The position numbers and the translations under genes were made by a program. From JAHBNG01 sp039028975 (GTDB lineage Bacteria > Chloroflexota > Anaerolineae > Caldilineales > Caldilineaceae), in contig JBCCHB010000068.1 in the NCBI GenBank assembly GCA_039028975.1, forward strand, positions 19,043 through 83,042: DNA of 64,000 nt, written 5' to 3'. Positions 9,416-20,299 of this stretch are shown here, piece by piece. Within the stretch, counting starts at the first letter, position 1. Every line of letters starts with the position of its first letter. The notes under the pieces are model-generated. The model searched no databases, was not told where the DNA came from, and worked only from the letters and a program-made list of their open reading frames with translations.

Positions 9416-12400
9416 CTACCGAACAATCAAAGGAATAAAGAGCGTCCGCTCACTCGTCACATCAATCACCGCTCGCTCCGTCGTGCCATCGCTTTTTACA
9501 ATCTCAACCAGGTATACATCACCCTGACGGAGCGTTGCATCCACATCAAGCCATTGATAGCTAGATCCATTGGTCTGCCCAGTATTGGTGGCCACAATCA
9601 TCTCAGTGCTTCTCAGCTCTGCCTCTACGCCACTGGACTTCCAAATGTTGAAGCCAATGATGTCACTCTCGCTTACCGTAGACCAGCGCACGAGCACGCC
9701 ACCTGAAGTTTGACTGGCGCTACTTTCGGCTAGCGTTACGGCTGTTGGATTCAGAATCTCTACCGAGTCGCAGGCATCGTCGTCGGCATCAGGCACGACA
9801 GGTGTGCCATCTGCGTTAGCGTTGCGCACTCTGGCCAAATTCGGGGCGTGACCGCTTTGTGTACACGGTGTCATCGCCGGCAGTGACGACGTATCCGCCC
9901 GGGTAGTGAAGTAGACATCCACCGAAATGGTTTCACTAATGGCCAGCCCGTCGGGGTCGCCAGCCAGCAGGTTGTCCCATGTAATTACGTTGGGGGAAGC
10001 GTTACTTTCGCTGGGCGTGGCACTCTGGAAGGTGAGGAATGCACTGTTAAAGCGATCCTCCAGTGGCAGGTGGGTGATGGTCAGTTCGCCTGTGTTGGTT
10101 ATGCGAATGGTAAAGCTAACCGTCTCGTTGGTGCGCACGTCTCCCATGCCATTGTAGACCTTGCTTACGGCGACCCGTGGCGTTAATGTCAGCAGCGTCA
10201 TCACTATGGCTGGGTCATGGTCGTCCTCATCAAAGATGGCCGGATTGAGGCGGAAATTGTCGCGCACGTGGTTGTCCTTGATGAAGACTTCGTTGGTGGC
10301 GTTGCTATCTGGGTCCGAGTCTACGTCATCAAGGCCGGCAATGTTGGTGGCGCTTGCGATCTCGATGATGTTGGTGTAGATCTGGCCGGGCACGATGGTC
10401 GGGCTGGCCTGGAAGAAGACTGTGTCGGTAAACCACTCACCAGGGGCCAACGTACTGTTGTAGGTACGGGTCGCCGTGCCTGGACCAGCTACATTCGAGG
10501 GCGTCCAGTTGCTGTCGGTCAGAATCAGACCAGCAGGGACGTGCTCAATCAGCGTGATGCTGGTTGCCGCCTCTGTTCCCTGATTCTCCACGTAGTACTC
10601 GTAGGTAATCACCTGGCCAGCAACGACTTCAGGTGCCTCAAAGAGGGGAATCCCTTCTTCGTCAACCAGATATTTTATGATGGCTAGGTCAAAGGTGTTC
10701 TGCACAGTAACCTGGGCCGGATCGTGGTCATCCTCGTCGGTCGTGTCCACACCGTCACCGATGGCGCCCGTGCCGTTGCCGTCAACGTAGTCATCAGCGG
10801 CACTGCCGGGCTGACCACCAGCATCGTTGGTAACATCATCATCGGGTGTCGAGTCCTCATCTACCACAGGCGGACCACCAGGCAGGTTGGAGGCCGACGA
10901 AATCTCAGCCCAGTTGGTCTGCACACCGACGATACCACCAGCCGGATAGAGTAACGAGTTAGGGCCGACCGAGCGCAAGATGATGTCGATCGTGGTCGAT
11001 TCACCGGGATTGAGCGGCCCGGGCAGTACGTTGTGGTTGAGGAGCATATTCTCCGTCACCCAGCCGTTGTCGATGTTGTAGGAGGGGTGACTGTCGTCGG
11101 CCACAATGCCCTCAGGATTGTAGTCGGTCACGCGGATGTCGTAGGCTGGCACGTCACCCTGGTTGGTGACCGTCATGCGGAAGAGCACCTGATCGCCAAT
11201 GCCGATGATGCCGTCGGTGCTATTGCCGTCCCGCGACGTATCGGAGATATACTCTTTGATCAGCGCCAAGTCGAAGCGTCCAACGGTCACCGAAGCGATG
11301 TCATGATCGTCCTGATCCGTGGTGCCATCGTCATCGATCTCATCATCGATCAGCGGATCGTTGCCGTTGATAGTGTCGGGCGCTGAATCCACGTCCCGCG
11401 CTGGCGGTCCAGCAGGCGTCTCGCTGGCGGTCACGATCTCGGCATAGTTGTCTAGCTGACCGAGTGCGGCGGTATCGCTAATGCGCAAGGTGATGGTGAG
11501 CCGTGCGCTTTCGGTGGGCGCAATCGGCCCAGGAATCGTATTGACCACCTGGTTGGTCTCCACCAACACCCAGCCGTTGGTGTCGTTCTCACTCAGAGCG
11601 AGCGTGTCCGTCAGGTAATCAACAACGCTGATGTCAAAGGCGTCCACGTTGCCCTGGTTGAAGACGTCGATGACGTAGGTGACATCTGCACCTTTGACAG
11701 TGGTAGTGGGTTGGCCTGGGGCCAACTGCTTGCGCAAGGCCAGATCAAAGCGCTGCACGGTCACTTCGGCCATGTCGTGATCGTCCTCGTCGATGGTGCC
11801 GTCGTCGCTGATCACGTCATCTAGCAATGCATCACCATTGTCGTCGCCTTCATCTCCCTCAGGCTCAGAATCCACATCATCACCGTCGTCACTCTGGATT
11901 TCGGCATAGTTCTGGACCGTGCCAAGGGTTGAGCCAGCGCGCAGGATGATGTCCACCGTTGTGCTTTGACCGGGCAGCAAGAAGCCTGACCAGTCGTAGG
12001 TAGCGCTCGTCCCCTGATCGGTCCAGTTTGTGTCGTTGGGGCTAAGGTTAAATCCAGCAGGATAGCGGTCCACCAAGGTGAGGTTCAGGGCAGAACTGGT
12101 CCCCTGATTGAAGACCTCAATTGTAAAGAGCACATCATCGCCTTCGTTGACAACGCTGGATTGACCGCCGCCAAGCCGCTTACGCAGCGCCAAATCGTAG
12201 ATATCGGTCTGGGAGGTGACGATAATCTGGGCCGGATCGTGGTCGTCCTCGTCGTCGCCTGGGGTGTTGAGGCCATCTTCGTTGATGACGTCGTCCTTCA
12301 CGTTGGCTTCGCCGTCGGTGGTGTCGGGCGTCGAGTCGATATCCACAATCGCGCTGCCGCTCGTCGAGGTCATGTTGGCGATCTCGGCTTTGTTGATGAT

Positions 12401-15400
12401 GACCGTGTTGTCGGCCAAACCAGTTGCCACGTCTGTGTTGATATCCACAGAGACCGATTCACCAGGCCAGAGGCCGCGGGCGGGCAGTTCGTTGCCTGCT
12501 GTGAGCGTGCGCATCACCGTGCCAGGGCCAGTCAAGGTATTTGGCGTCCAGTTGGCATCATTGACGCTCAGGTTGGCTGGCACGTAGTCGATAATCTCAA
12601 TGTTGTCGATGGGGCCAGCACCCTGGTTGAAGACATCGATGATGAAGACCACGTTAGAGCCTGGGGCCACATATTGGACCGGCACGCTCTTACGCAAGGC
12701 CAGATCCCAATCGTCAGGCGCAAAGCCAAAGTCGAAGGTGTGGTCGATGGTGCCGGGGCTGGTTGTGACCGAGATGACCGCGTCGTCGCCGCTGAGGGTG
12801 GCGTCCGAGTCCAGGCGGTCGTCAGAGCCCTGGTTGTCTTGAGTCAGCACCAGGCCGATCAGCGGTGTTTGCTGGGTGCCGTCTGCATTGGGGATGCGCA
12901 CCGAGACGCCGCTGCCCGGAATGGCTAGACCGTACTTAGCGCTGGCCGTTGATGTGCCAGCAAATCCGCTGAAGTAGTACTCACCGCGAGCGTCGGTGGT
13001 GGCCGTGGCGATGACGCTGCTACCACTCACCAGCTCGACAGTCACGCCTGGGATGGGTGGTTCGCCGGGATCCTGTTGGCCATCTAAGTCATAATCTATC
13101 CAGACCCGGTTGCCGATCTCCAGCGGTGGTGGCGGGCAGAAGCAGGCCAGTTGGCTCATGTTGTGGGTGGTGCCCGCAGCACAAGAGAGGCTGCTGGGCA
13201 GTAACGCAGTGAGCCAGGGCTTGATGGCGCCGGTTGAGCTATCAAAGGTGCGGAACCCCTGGAAGCGGGGATTGCCGCTGGCGACGCTGGTGAACTCGCC
13301 ACCTGGGCCGTAAACGCTCGAGACCACGTCGCGCCCGTTGGGGCCAATACAGAAGCCACCGCCATAGGTTTCGGCAAAGAAGAGATGGTCGATACAGAGG
13401 CCAGCTTCTTCTAGATGGAAATATTCGAGTACTGCGTTAACCCCACCACCAACGGTGCGGCGGATGCCGCCGTTATCGATGGCCGCGCAGCCTGCGCTCC
13501 CTTCCAAAATCCAGCCACCAGCGCCATTGGTACAGACTTTGGCCATTTCGCCCGCAGTAATGCCTGTGCGGGTCTTTGGATTCTCGTTCAGGGGTTTGGC
13601 CTCCAAATTGGATTGCAGGGTCTGATGACCAAAACGATCCATAAAGCCCAGAATCATGTCGCCATCAACGGTGAACTGGATATCCGACAGGATAGGCTGT
13701 GGATAGGCGTCGGCACCGAGGAAACCGCGGGATGGATTCCAGGTGCTGGCCCACGGTCGCCAGTTGCCGGTCGGGCCTACGGGACCTCCCCAGTGGACGT
13801 AGTAGATGACCTCACGACCATAGTCGAGGGGGAAGTCGATCTCGGTACTAAAGCCTGCACCGGGCGCGGCTGGATCAAAGGAGACGATGTAGGCGTGGAG
13901 ATCAGCTGTATTTTGGCTCGTCTCTGCGCTACAGACAATGCCCAGATAGCCAGTGCCGCTGTTGAAGCTCAAAGCCCAAGGACGGTAGTCCCCGTTGGAA
14001 CAGCCAGGATTCGTAATCGGGTACGTGGTGACGTTGCCGCCGGACGCAGCGCTTCCATTGGTGGGTAGGCCCGCCGTATCGACGCGGATCAACGTGCGCT
14101 GGTTGAGGTTGACCAGCCAGAGGGAACCATCTTGTGCCACATCGGCACCGCCGAAGCCAACCGTACCGACCTTGGCAAAGGCATCCAGATCCACGTTGTT
14201 ACCCGCTAGCAGTTCATAGTCATCATCCAAGATGCCGTTGGCATCGACGGTACGACGCACCGTGCCCAAGTCAATTCCATTGACGCCCTGAAGCGTAAAC
14301 CCAGGACTTGCGGGATTGAAGTTGCTGCCGCTTAGGCTGTACGGGGTGACATAGACACCATCGACTGTATAGGTGTCCACGCCGTTGAAGTTGGCTAGCG
14401 AACCCAGCCCAACGTGCCGCTTGAGGGCCGCCGCACTATAGAGCAAGCCATTGGTTGCGCTGTGGGTGTTGGCCCAGACCGAGCCCATGTCCTGGCTGCC
14501 CGCATCGTTTCTGAAGGCGGCTGGTCCGCTGTTGTAGCCAAAGGAGAAGAGACCGGCATCCGCCGAGCCTGGTCCGCTGCTGTAGCAACTTGTGGCCACT
14601 GTAGGCGTGGTACAGCTTACCGGGCGCTCCTTGGGCGCAAAGCCATTGTTAACCACGGTCCAGCCGTTGCCCACGTAGGCAAAGTTGACGTCGGTTTTGT
14701 TGTCTTGCCCAAAGACGGTCGGATCCAGCGAACCATCATCACCTGTGGCCATGAGCGCCGCCGCCATGACCGTTGAACCGCCTGCTGAGGGCAAGCTAAA
14801 GGTGATGCGGGTGCTGCCTTCGATACCGCTTTCCGGTAAGAAGACATACTTGCCGTCGGCGTCGGTCAGCGTGCTGGACATGACGCCATTGGCGTCGACC
14901 GCGGTGACAATGATGTTTTCTAGCCCCTCTTCGTCTGCGTCCCGCTGTCCGTCCACGTCGCTATCGAGGAAGACAAAGCCGCGGATGCCGCTGTTGGGCG
15001 TGGCAAAGGTGAAGCGTTGGCCGCTCACAAAGTTGATGCCGCTGATGGTGTAGAGTCCGCCGCCTTGGGCTGCCATCCGCTGAACCGTCTCGTCGCCAAA
15101 GTCGCCATCCAAGTCGGAATCGACCAGCAGGTAGAGCACACCTAAGACTTCGGGCAGATCCATCTCTGGATCGTCGACGTTTACCTGGAGGGAGACCTCG
15201 CCTACCGAGCCAGTCTCCTGCACCATCCACTCGCGGGCCAGACGGTCTTTGCCTGCGGGCACGCCGCTGGCTGCTGTGGTAGAGATCCAAGTCGTGGCAT
15301 CCAGTCCATTATTGCCCCAGACGAGGAAGTTGCCCTCGCCCAGCGACGTGCGACTGCCGTCGGTGTTGGGGAGGTCGAACTCGTTGTCGGTTGCGATCAC

Positions 15401-18400
15401 GACAATGCCGTCATCACTAGTCGAGCCGGAGATACGCTGATTCAAGCCAGCGCGGTCATCTTGACCGAGACCAGCAATGTCGTTATGATAGGAGCTGTTG
15501 ATGCTGGCGTCCCACACGATGGTGGTGCCGTCGGATAGGACATAATCACCGTCATTGATACCCAGGGTATTTGGCTCTTCAAAGGGCGTGCCGTTGCCAT
15601 CACTATCGTTGCTGAGGGAGACGCCATATTTGATGGCTAGGTAGGTATGGACACGAGCACGTTCAATGGCTGTCAACTCACGGCTGTAGAAGGCAATCTC
15701 CGCAATTTCACCGTTGAGGTAGCCCCCCCAAGACCCATTGTCCAACTGCCATCTACCTAGTTCTACGCGCTCTGAGGTCACGTTGGGTACAACATTGTGG
15801 TTGTTGGTGCAGCTAGGCGTCCCACCGCCGTCGCCTCGCCATTCAATTGTGTACTGATTGACTCGGCCACCATCGGCGCGATGGATCGTTGCAATCGATG
15901 GCACGCTGTTACCTGGTGCCGGAATATTATGGGTACACCACGTTTTGTTTGAGGAAGGCGAAGTCGCTTCAGAGCGAATCGTAATGGCTGTAGGAGCCAT
16001 TGGGAAATAGGCAATATTTTGATTGTTGGTTCGACTCCCCATGTAAAAAGGCGTACCAGTCGTCACGTTGTCGACCACCACGAAGACCTCATGATCACCA
16101 TTACCGATAGGATCTGTACTCGGCGACGTGCGACCGATGCGATCGTTGCTGCCATCAAATCGGAGTGTGGGATTGAAGTTAGCACCCAATTCTTCGTACA
16201 CTGGGGTATTGCCGCCAGAAGATGTAATATCGTTGCCAAAGTCACTTTGATCGTCCCACTGGGTGATTGCCCCGCCTTGTGTTGTGGTGCTTGTGCCAGC
16301 ATCGCCCTTGAACCAGAAGTTGAGATCAGGCACCACGCCACCCGGAACCGGCGGTGGCAGTTGGGCAAAGGTAAAGTAGTCGCCATCGGCAAAGGTGATG
16401 GAGGCCAGATAGTTGCCGTTGCCGTCATCGGCTAATGGAATCAGCGTGTCGCTGCTGTCGAAGGTGGTGTCGGTACTGCGCACCAGCGTGGCGAGGACGT
16501 TACTAAAGGTGGATTGGGGCACCCGCACCTGCACTGTACCTAAGGCGTTGGGATTGTCCACCCGCCAAATGCGCTCCTTGCGGTAGAGCTCGGTGCCGGT
16601 GAGCGGCACCCGTGGCGAGAGGCTGGCCCCATCGTTGCCCCAAATCATATATTCTTGATTAGCAATCGTGGAGAGGTTGGCGCTGTTGGTGGCCGCGATG
16701 CTGCCCAGACCAATCGCCACAATGCCATCCACATTCTCGCTACCCGACTGGCGCTGATAGAGACCAGAGGTGTCGTCACGCACGAGGGCCGCAATGTTAT
16801 TGTGGTAGGCGCTGCTGGCGCTGGCATCCCAGATCACGGTGCCGTTGGCTAAGACGTAGTCGCCTTCGTTGCGGCCGTCGCCGTTGGGGGCTTCAAAGGG
16901 CGTGCCGTTGTTGTCATTATCGCTACCGATGGTGATGCCATATTTGAGGGCCAGGTAGGATTCGATCTTGTCCCGGTCGGCGTCGGGCGTCGTGTTCTTG
17001 TAGTGGACGACTTCGGCTAAGCGACCGTCGGCGTCGTTATTGCCGGTCCATAATGTGCCGATGCGGTTAGGGGATGAAAGAATGCCAGCCCCGCTGGGAC
17101 TGCTGCCGACCAGAATGCCGTTGTGATAGATGCGGCGTTGCGAAGCGCCAGCCTGAAATGCAAATAGACCACCCCTGTTGGATACATCTTCGGTAGCGTT
17201 GGCCCCGTAGCTGTTGTTAACATACTGAAGAAGGATGTTGTTACCCGCATCATCGACAATGTTCGTTACCCCCTGATTAGAGCCTCCACCACCTGCGCTA
17301 GCCAACGTCGAATAAGTGCCCCCATCTGGGGCAAAGACGTAGAAGCCCAATGTGGCGGTATTGCCATCAATGAAGGTCGCATTGGGCAGCGCAAAGGCAT
17401 CATTGACGCCGTCAAAATCGAGAACCGGATTGAAGTTGATGTTGAAATCAGGATGATCGTAGTAGGTGGCGCCCTCTACTGCGCCGCCAGTACCGGTCGC
17501 GTTGTTGCCGATGTCCGACTGATCGTCCCAAAGCGTGACGCGGTCACCATCGGTTGCCGAGCCATTGCCTTGGCCCGCCTTGAGCCACAGATTCAGGTCC
17601 GTGTCGATACCACCAGGGCCAGGGGGCGGCAATTGAGCAAAGGTGAAATAGTCGCCATCGGTAAAAGTGACGGTGGCCACGTAGTTGCCGTTGCCATCGT
17701 TCGTGAGCGGAATCTGGGTGTCGTTGCTGTCAAAGACAGTGTCAGTGCTCTGTACCAACGTGGCCATGATATGGCTAAAAGTCGACTGGGGTACCCGCAT
17801 CTGCACGACCCCAACGCCATTGACATTGGCCACTCGCCACACACGCTCTTTACGAACAAGCGTTGTGCCTGTTAGCACCACGCTGGGCGAGAGGCTCAGG
17901 TTATTATGCCCCCAGACGAGGAAGCTGCGGTCTGCCCCAAAGGTGTTAGCGTTATCCGCATTGGTAGCGGCGATTGCGCCCAGCCCCATAGTCACAATGC
18001 TGTCGGCGTTGCTGCTCTGGGATTGCTTCTGGGCTAGAACGGAGCCGTCGTCCCGACCAATACCGGCTAAGCCGTTGTGGTAGCTCTGATAAGTCGCATC
18101 GGTTGTGCCAGGCCAGACCGTGGCTCCAGTTGAGTCTACATAGTCAAAGTTGGCTGCTGCGTCAGCCGTATCGGTATCCAGGGTTACGCCGTACTTTAGG
18201 CCCAGGTAGCTTTGGATCTTGTTCTGGTCCGCCAGCGTCATGGTGCCGGTGTAGACGATGATTTCCGCAATATCGCCACCAAAAGGACTGGTATTGAGTA
18301 TGCTAGAACCGATCATCATATCGCCACCATTGGCGGTCGGCGCAGTAGCTGTTGCATCGCTGGCAATGGCGTCGCCGTTGCGCAGAATATCCTGATTATT

Positions 18401-20299
18401 GCCCAGCGGTGTAGCACTTGTGCTGTAGTTAAACGACCAGACGTAGGGCGTGCCGACAGTACCTCCCCAAGGCGTGCTCAACCGATAGGCACCAGTTCCG
18501 CTGCCCCCATCCCAGTACACTATGCCGTCACTCCAAGGGAGGTGTACCGTTATTTGCCCTGGGCTAGCCGCGTGCTGAATGAGGTCGTTGGCAACGTTGG
18601 CCGCATCGGTTTTCGCAACGGCATAGATGTGAATGTTATCGAGCGTGGCCGATGCTCCAAAGATGCCGCCCGCAATCTGCATCCGCTCGGTATTGGCGCG
18701 TACAAAGTCGAGCGCTGGATTGAAGTTGATGCCGTCGCTCAACAGGTCCGGACCAACGATAGAGACTGCGTCACGGCCGTTGCCGCTGCTGTCGCCCCAC
18801 TGAGTGACTGGGGTGCTGCCGTTGACGCCGTTGTTGGCCTTGAGCCAGAGCTTCAGATTGGCCTTGACGTCACCAGGGCCAGTGGGTATAAAGCCTAGGG
18901 TAAAGTACGCACCGTCGGCCAGATTGAGACCAGAGACGCAGTTGCCTGCACTGCCTGGAGTAAGGGCAAGCTCAGTAGTTGTGCCTGGAGCAAAAGATGA
19001 ATCGCTATTGTTGACCAACAAATAAGTGGCCGCCGACGAGGTGCAAAACTCTATAGTTCCCACCTCACTGTTTTCCGCCACGCGCCAGACTCGGCTCATG
19101 CGAGCGGTGGCGTTGGTGCCAGCAAAGGCGACATCAAAGGCGGTTGAGCCATTGTCATTGCCCCAGATGAGGAATTGCTGGTCACCAGCAAAGCTATTGG
19201 CATTGGCGCTATTGGTGGCCGCAATCCCGTTTACCCCAATGGTCACGAGCGCATCGCTGTTGACGCTGCGGGACTGCTTCTGATTGAGGCCAGCCGTGTC
19301 ATCGCGACCGATACCGGCCACGTCGTTGTGGTAACTGCTGTTGTTGCTGGCATCCCAAATGACGGTGTCAGCCGAATTGGTGTAGCTGAGGGGCACGGTC
19401 GGGTCACCCAAGGTAATACCATACTTGAGCGCAAGTGAGCTATTGACCCGCCGCCGTTCTGCCGCCGTCAGCTTGCGATCGTAGAGTACAATTTCAGCAA
19501 TATCGCCCCGGAAGACCGAATTCGCCGCTGCGCCGACAAAGGTATGGATGCTGTGGGCGCTGGCAAAGTTGACCGTGTTGGCCCCGCTGGCAAAGTTTAC
19601 GATGCCATCAAAGCTGGCGGCCCAATCGTTGGGTGCGCTGTGGACGTTGTAGATGTGTAGATCTCGCACGTTGCGCGCGGGTCCCCCTGCTGGGGCGGTC
19701 GTTGGCACCCAGTTCTTGCGGACCGTTGTGCCAAAGGTATCGTAGATATTGGCGTCCAGGTAATCATACTCAGCCGTCTGGACACCACTCCCACCAAACT
19801 GACCTGGGTAGCCATCTTTCGAGTTGGCTGCACCATTATTCCGCAGGACATAGAATATTTCGCCCTCAGTTGCGCTAGGGATCAGCATCTGCGTGCCATA
19901 TGTTAAGTAGTCGTCGCCGTCAAAGTTGACCGCCGGATTGAAGTTGAAGATATTCTCCTGCAAGTCGGGGTCGCTATTCTTCGCCGTAAAGCTGCCGTGG
20001 CTCCCAGTTTCGTCGGTCCAATCGGTGATAGATGTACCTGGATCGGTGATCTGACCGTCGGCCTTTAGCCAGAAGGCCAGATTGGTGCCGACGCCGCCGG
20101 GTCCGGTGGCTTGGGCAATAGCGGAGGACGGGCCAGCCAATAGGTGATGGGAAAATGGGAACTTTCCTTCAGACAACATACTCTTCGGCCCAGTTCCAGA
20201 GAAAAGTCCGCTTTGGGTTAGGATGATTGTGCTTATGACAATCAGACGAGCGATTCGGTAGAACCGAATCTTTTGATTACGGGTTTTTTGGCTCGACAT
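9416..20299 (-). CDS. Giant secreted multidomain surface protein (four LamG-like modules, SdrD_B, six DUF11)
   Basis: I place the start at 20299 because AGGAGA lies 8 bases upstream; an in-frame ATG at 20329 lacks this. The protein is then 3627 residues. A long signal region (KIRFYRIARLIVISTIIL, then SSAIAQATGPGG) suggests cleavage near residue 60. Order: four tandem LamG-like modules (~63-1770); SdrD_B-like domain; a ~515-residue domain of unknown family (~1873-2390); second SdrD_B; five DUF11 domains each opening (F/Y/W)DLA(L/I); a sixth DUF11; a fibronectin-like domain; tail LFIPLIVR. It shares most modules with the 4943-aa neighbour. It has no enzyme motif and is probably an extended cell-surface or matrix protein. 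An inverted repeat follows the stop. Confidence 0.9.
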   Translation of the reverse strand: MSSQKTRNQKIRFYRIARLIVISTIILTQSGLFSGTGPKSMLSEGKFPFSHHLLAGPSSAIAQATGPGGVGTNLAFWLKADGQITDPGTSITDWTDETGSHGSFTAKNSDPDLQENIFNFNPAVNFDGDDYLTYGTQMLIPSATEGEIFYVLRNNGAANSKDGYPGQFGGSGVQTAEYDYLDANIYDTFGTTVRKNWVPTTAPAGGPARNVRDLHIYNVHSAPNDWAASFDGIVNFASGANTVNFASAHSIHTFVGAAANSVFRGDIAEIVLYDRKLTAAERRRVNSSLALKYGITLGDPTVPLSYTNSADTVIWDASNNSSYHNDVAGIGRDDTAGLNQKQSRSVNSDALVTIGVNGIAATNSANANSFAGDQQFLIWGNDNGSTAFDVAFAGTNATARMSRVWRVAENSEVGTIEFCTSSAATYLLVNNSDSSFAPGTTTELALTPGSAGNCVSGLNLADGAYFTLGFIPTGPGDVKANLKLWLKANNGVNGSTPVTQWGDSSGNGRDAVSIVGPDLLSDGINFNPALDFVRANTERMQIAGGIFGASATLDNIHIYAVAKTDAANVANDLIQHAASPGQITVHLPWSDGIVYWDGGSGTGAYRLSTPWGGTVGTPYVWSFNYSTSATPLGNNQDILRNGDAIASDATATAPTANGGDMMIGSSILNTSPFGGDIAEIIVYTGTMTLADQNKIQSYLGLKYGVTLDTDTADAAANFDYVDSTGATVWPGTTDATYQSYHNGLAGIGRDDGSVLAQKQSQSSNADSIVTMGLGAIAATNADNANTFGADRSFLVWGHNNLSLSPSVVLTGTTLVRKERVWRVANVNGVGVVQMRVPQSTFSHIMATLVQSTDTVFDSNDTQIPLTNDGNGNYVATVTFTDGDYFTFAQLPPPGPGGIDTDLNLWLKAGQGNGSATDGDRVTLWDDQSDIGNNATGTGGAVEGATYYDHPDFNINFNPVLDFDGVNDAFALPNATFIDGNTATLGFYVFAPDGGTYSTLASAGGGGSNQGVTNIVDDAGNNILLQYVNNSYGANATEDVSNRGGLFAFQAGASQRRIYHNGILVGSSPSGAGILSSPNRIGTLWTGNNDADGRLAEVVHYKNTTPDADRDKIESYLALKYGITIGSDNDNNGTPFEAPNGDGRNEGDYVLANGTVIWDASASSAYHNNIAALVRDDTSGLYQRQSGSENVDGIVAIGLGSIAATNSANLSTIANQEYMIWGNDGASLSPRVPLTGTELYRKERIWRVDNPNALGTVQVRVPQSTFSNVLATLVRSTDTTFDSSDTLIPLADDGNGNYLASITFADGDYFTFAQLPPPVPGGVVPDLNFWFKGDAGTSTTTQGGAITQWDDQSDFGNDITSSGGNTPVYEELGANFNPTLRFDGSNDRIGRTSPSTDPIGNGDHEVFVVVDNVTTGTPFYMGSRTNNQNIAYFPMAPTAITIRSEATSPSSNKTWCTHNIPAPGNSVPSIATIHRADGGRVNQYTIEWRGDGGGTPSCTNNHNVVPNVTSERVELGRWQLDNGSWGGYLNGEIAEIAFYSRELTAIERARVHTYLAIKYGVSLSNDSDGNGTPFEEPNTLGINDGDYVLSDGTTIVWDASINSSYHNDIAGLGQDDRAGLNQRISGSTSDDGIVVIATDNEFDLPNTDGSRTSLGEGNFLVWGNNGLDATTWISTTAASGVPAGKDRLAREWMVQETGSVGEVSLQVNVDDPEMDLPEVLGVLYLLVDSDLDGDFGDETVQRMAAQGGGLYTISGINFVSGQRFTFATPNSGIRGFVFLDSDVDGQRDADEEGLENIIVTAVDANGVMSSTLTDADGKYVFLPESGIEGSTRITFSLPSAGGSTVMAAALMATGDDGSLDPTVFGQDNKTDVNFAYVGNGWTVVNNGFAPKERPVSCTTPTVATSCYSSGPGSADAGLFSFGYNSGPAAFRNDAGSQDMGSVWANTHSATNGLLYSAAALKRHVGLGSLANFNGVDTYTVDGVYVTPYSLSGSNFNPASPGFTLQGVNGIDLGTVRRTVDANGILDDDYELLAGNNVDLDAFAKVGTVGFGGADVAQDGSLWLVNLNQRTLIRVDTAGLPTNGSAASGGNVTTYPITNPGCSNGDYRPWALSFNSGTGYLGIVCSAETSQNTADLHAYIVSFDPAAPGAGFSTEIDFPLDYGREVIYYVHWGGPVGPTGNWRPWASTWNPSRGFLGADAYPQPILSDIQFTVDGDMILGFMDRFGHQTLQSNLEAKPLNENPKTRTGITAGEMAKVCTNGAGGWILEGSAGCAAIDNGGIRRTVGGGVNAVLEYFHLEEAGLCIDHLFFAETYGGGFCIGPNGRDVVSSVYGPGGEFTSVASGNPRFQGFRTFDSSTGAIKPWLTALLPSSLSCAAGTTHNMSQLACFCPPPPLEIGNRVWIDYDLDGQQDPGEPPIPGVTVELVSGSSVIATATTDARGEYYFSGFAGTSTASAKYGLAIPGSGVSVRIPNADGTQQTPLIGLVLTQDNQGSDDRLDSDATLSGDDAVISVTTSPGTIDHTFDFGFAPDDWDLALRKSVPVQYVAPGSNVVFIIDVFNQGAGPIDNIEIIDYVPANLSVNDANWTPNTLTGPGTVMRTLTAGNELPARGLWPGESVSVDINTDVATGLADNTVIINKAEIANMTSTSGSAIVDIDSTPDTTDGEANVKDDVINEDGLNTPGDDEDDHDPAQIIVTSQTDIYDLALRKRLGGGQSSVVNEGDDVLFTIEVFNQGTSSALNLTLVDRYPAGFNLSPNDTNWTDQGTSATYDWSGFLLPGQSTTVDIILRAGSTLGTVQNYAEIQSDDGDDVDSEPEGDEGDDNGDALLDDVISDDGTIDEDDHDMAEVTVQRFDLALRKQLAPGQPTTTVKGADVTYVIDVFNQGNVDAFDISVVDYLTDTLALSENDTNGWVLVETNQVVNTIPGPIAPTESARLTITLRISDTAALGQLDNYAEIVTASETPAGPPARDVDSAPDTINGNDPLIDDEIDDDGTTDQDDHDIASVTVGRFDLALIKEYISDTSRDGNSTDGIIGIGDQVLFRMTVTNQGDVPAYDIRVTDYNPEGIVADDSHPSYNIDNGWVTENMLLNHNVLPGPLNPGESTTIDIILRSVGPNSLLYPAGGIVGVQTNWAEISSASNLPGGPPVVDEDSTPDDDVTNDAGGQPGSAADDYVDGNGTGAIGDGVDTTDEDDHDPAQVTVQNTFDLAIIKYLVDEEGIPLFEAPEVVAGQVITYEYYVENQGTEAATSITLIEHVPAGLILTDSNWTPSNVAGPGTATRTYNSTLAPGEWFTDTVFFQASPTIVPGQIYTNIIEIASATNIAGLDDVDSDPDSNATNEVFIKDNHVRDNFRLNPAIFDEDDHDPAIVMTLLTLTPRVAVSKVYNGMGDVRTNETVSFTIRITNTGELTITHLPLEDRFNSAFLTFQSATPSESNASPNVITWDNLLAGDPDGLAISETISVDVYFTTRADTSSLPAMTPCTQSGHAPNLARVRNANADGTPVVPDADDDACDSVEILNPTAVTLAESSASQTSGGVLVRWSTVSESDIIGFNIWKSSGVEAELRSTEMIVATNTGQTNGSSYQWLDVDATLRQGDVYLVEIVKSDGTTERAVIDVTSERTLFIPLIVR
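14990..20110 (-). repeat. Four tandem ~1.25-kb LamG-like module repeats
   Basis: Boundaries recur at about 20110, 18870, 17620, 16345 and 14990. Each opens with a PGG/PGD-V---L--WLKA motif, contains FNP-LDFDG and IAEI--Y-R-L, then KYG(V/I)(T/S)L, then (Y/T)-N-IAGIGRDD and LIWG--N, and closes with DG-YFT(L/F). The first half fits a concanavalin-like (LamG) jelly roll. The second half matches a bacterial module that I believe is catalogued as DUF8202, but that name needs a profile search. These modules are about 410 residues long, and the same unit recurs in the 4943-aa gene. Confidence 0.75.

Noticed and set aside
12161..12928. 255-codon open frame on the plus strand
   Set aside because: Mirror frame of DUF11 and SdrD_B coding repeats; its composition is a by-product of Asp-rich codons on the other strand.
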